Assembly: GCA_023229665.1 (NCBI GenBank)
Contig: JALNYW010000006.1
Location: 1-17,218 of the forward strand
DNA length: 17,218 bases
Direction: 5' to 3'
Source of the DNA: Patescibacteria group bacterium
GTDB taxonomy: Bacteria; Patescibacteriota; Patescibacteriia; 2-12-FULL-60-25
Of the stretch, positions 8,403 through 16,400 are shown in pieces; within the stretch, counting starts at the first letter, position 1; the number at the start of each line of letters is the position of its first letter. Under the pieces are notes generated by a model that had not been told where the DNA came from, did not search any database, and was given only the letters and a program-made list of their open reading frames with translations. The position numbers and the translations under genes are program-made.

Positions 8403-10140
8403 CATTGCGTCACGTTTTGCATCTTTCAGATCGAATCTTTTTATTCGGGCGTTGTTCGTACTGATGTTCGTGTGTGGCGGGTTTGCGTTTGGCGTCCGTA
8501 CCACCTATGCGGCAACGATGTATCTTTCACCGGCCTCCGGGACCTATGCCGTCGGGAAAACGTTTACGGTGAATGTCGTGGTATCAACGCCGGATCAAGC
8601 AGCGAATGCGTATTCCGGCACGGTGACCTATCCGAAAGATAAGCTTGAAATGACGGCGATCGGAAAAGGGGGATCGATCGTGAGCCTGTGGGTCCAAGAG
8701 CCTTCATTTACCTCGGAAAGGGCCAGTTTTGAAGGCGTTACGTTCAATCCAGGGTATAAAGGCGGCGCGGGTAGAGTGGTAAGTTTTACGTTTAGGGCAA
8801 AGGCTCCGGGCACGGCCGCGGTGCGTTTTTCTTCGGGCGCGGTTTTGGCGAATGATGGCTCGGGAACGAGTATCCTGAAAGGAACCGGCGGCGCCACTTA
8901 TACGCTTACGGCGCCGACGGAAAAGCCGCCGACCCCTCCTCCGGTCGAAGTGGTTGAAGTGCCGGGCATCCATCCCATCACGTCGAATACCCATCCTGAT
9001 CCTGAAAAGTGGTATGCCTTTAATCGTGCGACGTTTTTGTGGAATCTCCAAAAGGGCGTGACGGGAGTCAGTTTTTCGGTAGATCAAAACCCGACCTCAG
9101 ATCCGGGGACGGCTTCAGCCGGCGCGCTTTCCTCTACGACGGTTGAAAATATCGAAGACGGAGTCTGGTATTTCCATTTACGCGCGCGCAATCAGACCGG
9201 TTGGGGCGCCGTATCGCATTTCAAGTTCCAAATCGACACGAAAAAACCCGACCCCTTCATTATCAATGAGGTGATTACGGACGTGCGTGAGCGGACAACC
9301 AAGTCATTTACGATCAATGCCCTTGATTCAGGATCCGGCATCGATCATTACGAAGTCGCTTTAGATAACGGCGCGGCAGAAACGTGGGTTGATGACGGGA
9401 CGCATATCTACCGGATCCGTGTTCCGGGTTCCGGTGTCCATACGCTATACGCAAAGGTTTTCGATAAAGCCGGAAATATCGCGGAAGCATCCGTGCAGTT
9501 TACCGTTGAGGGCCTCGCTATCCCGATTATTACGGAATACCCGCAGTCTCCCATCGTTGGAGACGAGCTGGTCGTAAAGGGAACGGCCATCCCGAACCAC
9601 AAAGTGACGGTTTGGGTCCAAAAAGGACAGGAAACGCCCTTAAGCCGGGACGTTACGAGTGATTTGCAGGGCAGATTCGCCTTCGTGGCCGACGATACGC
9701 TGGAATTAGCGACCTATCAGGTTTGGGCCACCGTTTCAGATGCCTTTGGGAATATTAGCGAGCCGAGTGAGAAGGAGACGATCGTGGTGAAAGAGCCCCC
9801 GTTCGATTTCTGGGCTTGGTTCACGGGTATTCTGATCTTGTACCGCTGCTTGATCGTCATCTCGTTCCTGCTTCTTATCCTGCTTATCCTTCTTTGGAGA
9901 TACTTTATGCTAAAGAGAAGACTGACCCGAAAAGTTGATGATGCCCAGGACGCCCTTCATAAAGTTTTTGATCTTCTCAAGCAAGATATCCAGGAGCAGG
10001 TAAAAACGCTTGAACAAGCCAAAACTGAGCGTGAACTCACGATTGAAGAGAACCGCGTTCTTGAAAAGCTGAAGTTCGATCTGAAGTCTGCCGAGGATTA
10101 TCTCTATAAGAGGATCGAAGAGATAAAAAACCGCAAATAA
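8395..10140 (+). CDS. Membrane-anchored cohesin-domain protein with Ig-like domains and cytoplasmic coiled coil
   Basis: The product is 581 residues. The ATG at 8395 overlaps the previous gene by 8 bp, which suggests translational coupling. A signal peptide spans about 1-40 (ends TTYA, then ATMYLSP). Residues about 41-175 are a cohesin-like domain paralogous to the one upstream, sharing GTVTYPKDKLEM, 'GSIVSLWVQEP', 'SFTFRAKAPG' and 'LANDGSGT'. A Pro-rich linker (EKPPTPPPVEV) follows. Then come three beta domains: one at about 200-280, one with GSGIDHYEV and FDKAGNIAEA at about 285-375, and one of the G-x-A-x-P type at about 380-465. A strongly hydrophobic segment lies at about 470-502, with an Arg-Cys pair in its middle. 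The last 75 or so residues are Glu/Lys-rich and predicted coiled coil, presumably cytoplasmic. It differs from its smaller neighbour by the extra Ig-like domains and the internal coiled coil, which could tether or signal (inference). It is the last gene before the terminator. Confidence 0.93.
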   Translation: MSSIASRFASFRSNLFIRALFVLMFVCGGFAFGVRTTYAATMYLSPASGTYAVGKTFTVNVVVSTPDQAANAYSGTVTYPKDKLEMTAIGKGGSIVSLWVQEPSFTSERASFEGVTFNPGYKGGAGRVVSFTFRAKAPGTAAVRFSSGAVLANDGSGTSILKGTGGATYTLTAPTEKPPTPPPVEVVEVPGIHPITSNTHPDPEKWYAFNRATFLWNLQKGVTGVSFSVDQNPTSDPGTASAGALSSTTVENIEDGVWYFHLRARNQTGWGAVSHFKFQIDTKKPDPFIINEVITDVRERTTKSFTINALDSGSGIDHYEVALDNGAAETWVDDGTHIYRIRVPGSGVHTLYAKVFDKAGNIAEASVQFTVEGLAIPIITEYPQSPIVGDELVVKGTAIPNHKVTVWVQKGQETPLSRDVTSDLQGRFAFVADDTLELATYQVWATVSDAFGNISEPSEKETIVVKEPPFDFWAWFTGILILYRCLIVISFLLLILLILLWRYFMLKRRLTRKVDDAQDALHKVFDLLKQDIQEQVKTLEQAKTERELTIEENRVLEKLKFDLKSAEDYLYKRIEEIKNRK

Positions 10141-10145
10141 TACAT

Positions 10146-10184
10146 AAAATCTGTGGATGACCGGTACATATCCACAGATTTTTT
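10146..10184 (+). terminator. Strong intrinsic terminator after the cohesin genes
   Basis: A perfect 13-bp inverted repeat, AAAATCTGTGGAT (10146-10158) and ATCCACAGATTTT (10170-10182), flanks an 11-base loop and runs into a six-T tract at 10179-10184. It begins 5 bp after the TAA at 10138-10140. The A-rich left arm means it could also act weakly in reverse, but no gene converges on it. The arms also carry 8-of-9 matches to the DnaA box (TGTGGATGA at 10152-10160 and ATATCCACA at 10168-10176). Confidence 0.9.
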
Positions 10185-10238
10185 GTTTGGGGAAAACGTC
10201 AGCTACTATCTAACGTGATTTTTTTAAGTTTTGTTTTC

Positions 10239-10258
10239 TTATTCACAAATTATACACA
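10239..10258 (+). promoter_or_regulatory. Two tandem DnaA-box sequences (TTATNCACA) in an AT-rich tract
   Basis: TTATTCACA at 10239-10247 and TTATACACA at 10250-10258 both match the classical DnaA-box consensus TTATNCACA exactly, in the same direction and 2 bases apart. They end a tract of about 80 % AT (10216-10258) with long T runs, similar in look to a DNA unwinding element. No dnaA or dnaN gene is in the window. The site may be part of a replication origin, a DnaA-responsive regulatory site for the fibre gene downstream, or a chance match in AT-rich DNA. Confidence 0.45.
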
Positions 10259-10322
10259 TGCGATTTTACGCTTGCCCGCTTGAGAAACGATGAAAATAAG
10301 GCTTTTTCAGTCTTAAATTCGA

Positions 10323-10328
10323 TATAAA
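10323..10328 (+). promoter_or_regulatory. Candidate -10 box (TATAAA) for the second fibre gene
   Basis: TATAAA lies 84 bases before the ATG at 10413, in the only region between the terminator and that gene. A promoter must exist somewhere in 10185-10412 if the terminator works. No good -35 box is found at 15-18 bases upstream, so the exact placing is weak. Another -10-like sequence, TATAGA, lies at 10357-10362. Confidence 0.3.
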
Positions 10329-10349
10329 AGTAAAACGTAAAATGTTTGT

Positions 10350-10410
10350 GTACGCATATAGATCGCGTACGCGCGAAACCTACATGGTTTTGCACAGCCC
10401 CTTTGTGGGG
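10350..10410 (+). promoter_or_regulatory. Structured 5' leader: three hairpins and a CG-rich palindrome before the fibre start
   Basis: Three inverted repeats occur in a row. GTACGC (10350-10355) pairs with GCGTAC (10365-10370). GCGAAACC (10373-10380) pairs with GGTTTTGC (10386-10393) around the loop TACAT, with one G-U pair. CCCC (10398-10401) pairs with GGGG (10407-10410). The last arm is the only G-rich, ribosome-site-like sequence and lies just 2 bases before the ATG at 10413. CGCGTACGCG at 10364-10373 is also a perfect 10-bp palindrome, a possible operator. No known riboswitch was recognised. Confidence 0.4.
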
Positions 10411-10412
10411 AT

Positions 10413-13400
10413 ATGAACCTTCGTCAGACCTTCAGGGTTTCCAAGAACCCACTCCTCGGTACGCTCGCCCTCCTGATCACGGCGAGTATTTTGGCGTTCA
10501 GCCTTTTTGTTTTTGAGGTGAAACCGGCGTCCGCTGCGGTTCCATCCACGATTGGCTATCAGGGCCGATTGAAGAACAGCTCAGGGGTGGCGCAGACGGG
10601 AACGTTCTCTTTTACCTTCCGGCTCTATAACGCCTCTTCCGGCGGAACGGTGATGTGGACCGAGGTCCAATCGATTGCCGTGACCGACGGTTTTGTCGTG
10701 GCCCAACTCGGAGCCGTTACCCCGTTCCCTTCGACGATCGATTTCAACCAACCGATGTTTTTTACGGTTGAAGTCGGTTCGGATGGCGAAATGACGCCAC
10801 GCGTTCCGATCAATTCCGTTCCCTACGCATATACGGCCGGAGGCGTCACCGCGCTTTCCGATGTCTCTGCCGCATCAGCGACGGGAGGGCGAATGTTCTA
10901 TGACACCACGAACGGCGCTTTGAATTACTACGATGGTGTTGCAGGCGTCTGGAGAAATCTCCGCCAAGGGACGGTGACGAGCACCTTCCAGCAAATCACC
11001 GATGCGGGAAACGTCACGACAAATGCCATTCAGTTTGCCGGAGGAACATCGACCGATGTTTTTTCATTTACTACTTCGGTTTCCGTCGGTGGTGCTTTGA
11101 CAGTGGGCGGTTCCGCGGTCTGTCTCGCGAATGGATCGGATTGCCCTGCATTCGTTGCTGCTGAGACTGACACGTTGGCGAGTGTGACAGCGCGGGGTTC
11201 GTTCTCCACCACCACGCTTCAACTGTATGGCGGATTTGTCGGTTCCTCCTCCACGGTCACCTCGACGTTCACGGTTCTCGGCAACACTACGCTCAATACA
11301 CTCACCGCATCGAGCGGAACGATTTCAAGTTTGAATTCAAATTCAGCGTTGATCGGTTCAGTTACGAGCACGGTCTGGCTCGGCTTCCAGAATGCGAGCG
11401 GTTCCACGTTGAACGCGAGCGCGGTGTTCGTGAACGGTTCGGCCGTGTGTCTTGCGAGCGGGACCAATTGTCCGAGCGGGACCACGCCCAATTTACAAAC
11501 CGTAACAAATACGGGGAATACGACGACCAATGCCATTGTCTTCGGTGGGGGAACCTCAACCGGAGATTTTGTCGTTTCAAGTACGTTCACGGTGCTCGGG
11601 GGCACGAATCTGCAAAGTGTTACGGCTACTAATGCTACAGCCACGAACCTTTATGTTTCGGGCCAAACATCCACCACCCAGCTTTACGCGAATAGTGCGA
11701 CATTCGGAACGCTCACCATTGGAGGTGAATCGATTTGTCTCAGCAACGGGACGGATTGTCCCGCATATCTTCTGGCCGAAACCGATACGTTGGCGAGCGT
11801 GACAGCTCGTGGTTCGTTCTCAACGACCACGCTTCAGCTCTTTGGTGGGTTTGTAGGGGCTTCTTCAACCGTGACGAGCACGCTCACGGTTCTCGGCAAC
11901 ACTACGCTCAATACACTCACCGCATCGAGCGGAACGATTTCAAGTTTGAATTCAAATTCAGCGTTGATCGGTTCAGTTACGAGCACGGTCTGGCTCGGCT
12001 TCCAGAATGCGAGCGGTTCCACGTTGAACGCGTCTGCGGTCTTCGTGAATGGAAGTGCCGTCTGTCTTGCGAATGGAACCAACTGTCTCGTACAGAGCTC
12101 ACAAAACACTTCGACGCTTGCTGACGTCTCGGCCCGAGGCAGCTTCGCCACATCCACGCTGCAACTCTACGGAGGCTTTGTCGGCTCGTCTTCCACCGTG
12201 ACCTCGACCTTCACGGTTCTTGGTGATACGTCGCTTCAGAATCTGACCGGCACAAATGCCACGTTCACGAACGCGACGGCGACCAGCCTCTTCGTTTCCG
12301 GCCAGACTTCGACGACGCAACTCAACGCCAACAACGGTACGTTTGGTACGCTCACGATTGGAGGTCAGATGGTTTGTTTGACTAACGGAACGAATTGTCC
12401 GGCGTATCTTCTTGCTGAGACGGACACGCTCGCTTCGGTGACGGCTCGCGGTTCTTTCTCTACCACCACGCTTCAGCTCTTTGGCGGATTCGTTGGTTCA
12501 AGCTCCACTGTTACTTCGACCTTTACGGTTCTCGGTTCTACGTCACTTCAGAACCTCACGGGTGCGAATGCCACGTTTACTTCGGCCACTACGACGAATA
12601 TCTTCGGAACCAACGGCACGTTCACGAATCTTCTCGCCACCACGGGAACCGTCAATACGTTGAATTCAAATTCAGCGTTGATCGGTTCAGTTACGAGCAC
12701 GGTCTGGCTCGGCTTCCAGAATGCGAGCGGTTCCACGTTGAACGCGAGCGCCGTGTTCGTGAACGGAAGCGCTGTCTGTCTCACGAACGGGACGAATTGT
12801 CTGGTCCAAAGCTCACAAAATACTTCGACGCTCGCTGAAGTGACTGCGCGTGGATCGTTCTCAACGACGACTTTGCAATTGTATGGAGGTTTCATCGGAG
12901 CATCGTCAACCGTGACGAGCACACTCACGGTTCTCGGCGACACTTCGCTTCAGAATGTCACGGCTGGGAATGCCACGCTCACGAACGCGACCGCAACCAA
13001 TCTCTTTGTGAGTGGTCAGACTTCGACCACACAGCTGAATGCGAATTCTGGAACCTTCGGTACTCTTACGATCGGTGGTCAGACGGTCTGTCTCACGAAT
13101 GGCACAAATTGTCCTGCCTACCTTCTTGCTGAGACGGACACTCTCGCCTCAGTCACGGCACGTGGATCGTTCTCAACAACGACGCTGCAACTATTTGGTG
13201 GCTTTGTTGGGGCTTCTTCTACGGTGACGAGTACATTCACTGTTCTTGGCAACACCACGCTTGGTGCATTTACCGCGACAAGCGGAACGGTTTCATCTTT
13301 GAACGCCAACTCCGCCACCATCGGCTCGGTTACTTCGACTGTCTGGCTCGGCTTCAGCAACGCTTCCGGTTCTACCTTGAACGCGTCTGCGGTCTTCGTG

Positions 13401-16400
13401 AATGGAAGTGCCGTCTGTCTTACGAACGGGACGAACTGTCTCGTGCAGAGCGCGGCTAATACTTCGACGCTCGCAGAGGTTTCTGCACGTGGTTCGTTCA
13501 CCACCACGACTCTTCAGTTGTATGGAGGATTCGTTGGTTCTAGCTCAACTGTTACTTCTACACTCACGGTTCTTGGTGATACGTCGCTTCAGAATCTGAC
13601 CGGCACAAATGCCACGTTCACGAACGTGACGGCTACGACGCTTTTCGCCACCGGTGTTACGGCATCGTCCGGCACCTTCACGGACCTCCTCTCTACCAAT
13701 CTCTCTACGACCAATGCGACTTCCATTTGGATCGGAGCGACGACGGTATCCACGACCAATCTCTTCGTGAATGGAGCGTTGGTCTGTCTCCAAAATGGCA
13801 CGAATTGTCCCGCGACCGTTGAGACGGATACGCTTGCGACCGTCACGGCACGCGGCTCTTTTGCCACCTCGACCCTTCTCCTCTACGGAGGATTTGTAGG
13901 CGCTTCTTCTACCGTCACTTCCACGCTTACGGTTCTGGGCATGGCGAATTTGTCTGCTCTCAATGTCACGGGGACCTCGGCCCTCCAGGCGGTGACCTTC
14001 ACGAATGCTACTGGCTCGAATGTCACCACGACCAATCTCGCCGTCATGGGGGTTGCTTCAGCAACCCAGCTGTATGTCTCGGGCCAGCTGGTTTGTCTCG
14101 CTTCGGGCACAAATTGTCCGAGCGGCACAACTCCGAACCTTCAAACCGTTACGAATGCCGGTAACACCACCACGAACGCGATTGTCTTTGGCGGAGGAAC
14201 GTCAACCGAGGCGTTCACGGTTTCCAGTACCTTCCTTGTTCTTGGTTCAACCTCACTCCAAACGCTTACGAGCACGAATGCCACCTTCACTTCCGTTACT
14301 TCTACCAATCTTTTTGCTTCAAGTGCCATTTTCACAAGCGTTGCGGCTTCTACTGGCACCATCAACACATTGAATGCGAATAGCGCCACTATCGGTTCAG
14401 TCACTTCGACTGTGTGGCTCGGCTTCAGCAACGCTTCCGGTTCAACGTTGAACGCCTCCGCCGTGTTCGTGAATGGAAACGCCGTCTGTCTTGCGAATGG
14501 CACCAATTGTCTCGTTCAGAGTGCAGCCAACACCTCAACGCTCGCAGAAGTTTCTGCTCGTGGTTCGTTCACTACCACGACTCTTCAGTTGTATGGAGGT
14601 TTCGTCGGAGCTTCCTCGACCGTCACGAGCACACTCACGGTTCTTGGTGACACGTCGCTCCAGAACCTCACCGGCACGAACGCAACGTTCACGAATGCGA
14701 CGACCACCAACCTCTTCGTTTCCGGTCAGACCTCCACGACCCAGCTGAATGTGAATTCTGGAACCTTCGGTACTCTTACGATCGGTGGTCAGACCGTCTG
14801 TCTCACGAACGGCACGAACTGTCCGGCGTATTTGTTGGCAGAAACTGACACTCTTGCTTCCGTCACGGCCCGTGGTTCGTTCTCCACGACCACGCTTCAG
14901 TTGTTTGGAGGCTTTGTCGGTTCGTCATCCACCGTCACTTCGACCTTTACGGTCCTTGGATCGACCTCGTTGCAGAATCTAACCGGTACCAACGCGACGT
15001 TCACCTCGGTCACCTCCACTAATCTCTTTGGCACGAACGGAACATTCACGAATCTCCTTGCAACAACTGGCACCGTCAACACGTTAAACGCAAACAGTGC
15101 GGTTCTTGGCTCCGTCACTTCGACTGTCTGGCTCGGCTTCAGTAACGCTTCAGGCTCAACCTTGAATGCTTCCGCCGTCTTTGTGAACGGCTCTGCGGTG
15201 TGTCTCGCGAACGGGACGAACTGTCTCGTGCAGAGCGCGGCTAATACTTCGACGCTCGCAGAAGTTTCTGCACGTGGTTCGTTCACCACCACGACTCTTC
15301 AGTTGTATGGAGGATTTGTCGGAGCTAGCTCAACGGTTACGAGCACGCTCACGGTTCTTGGAGGGACAGCTTTGCAGAATGTCACTGCGACGAACGCAAC
15401 AGCAACGAATTTGTTCGTCTCCGGTCAGACTTCAACGACCCAGCTCAATGCCAACAATGGTACGTTCGGCACGCTCACGATCGGAGGCCAGACCGTCTGT
15501 CTCACGAATGGCACAAACTGTCCGGCGTATTTGTTGGCAGAGGCTGACACGTTGGCGAGTGTGACGGCTCGCGGATCGTTCTCAACAACCACGCTTCAGC
15601 TCTTCGGTGGGTTTGTTGGAGCAAGCTCAACCGTTACTTCAACATTCACCGTGCTTGGATCTACATCGTTGCAGAACCTGACTGGCGCCAACGCCACGTT
15701 CACCTCGGTCACCACGACAAATATCTTCGGAACCAACGGTACATTCACGAACCTCCTCGCCACCACCGGCACCATCAACACGTTGAATGCGAATAGTGCA
15801 ACCATCGGCTCGGTCACAAGCACGGTCTGGCTTGGTTTCTCGAACGCTTCCGGTTCGACCTTGAATGCTTCAGCTGTGTTCGTGAACGGTTCTGCGGTGT
15901 GTCTTGCGAACGGATCGAACTGTCTCGTACAGAGTGCGGCAAATACCTCAACGCTCGCTGAAGTTTCTGCGCGTGGTTCGTTCACGACTACAACGCTGCA
16001 ACTGTATGGAGGTTTCGTCGGAGCTTCTTCGACCGTGACCAGTACGCTCACGGTTCTCGGTGATACTTCGCTTCAGAATCTCACCGGCACGAACGCAACG
16101 TTCACGAATGCGACAGCAACCAACCTCTTCGTCTCCGGTCAGACCTCCACCACTCAGCTCAACGCAAACAACGGAGCCTTCGGCACGCTTACGATCGGAG
16201 GTCAGACCGTCTGTCTCACGAATGGGACGAATTGTCCGGCATACTTGCTCGCTGAGACGGATACGCTCGCGAGTGTGACTGCACGCGGATCGTTCTCAAC
16301 GACGACCTTGCAACTCTTTGGTGGATTTGTTGGAGCAAGCTCAACCGTTACTTCAACGTTCACCGTGCTTGGTTCTACGTCGTTGCAGAATTTGACCGGT

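Noticed and set aside
10141..10412. A small protein gene, tRNA or known riboswitch in the intergenic gap
   Set aside because: No frame with a credible start and content, no cloverleaf and no recognised riboswitch core could be seen; the stretch holds only the terminator, DnaA-like boxes, a weak promoter and hairpins.
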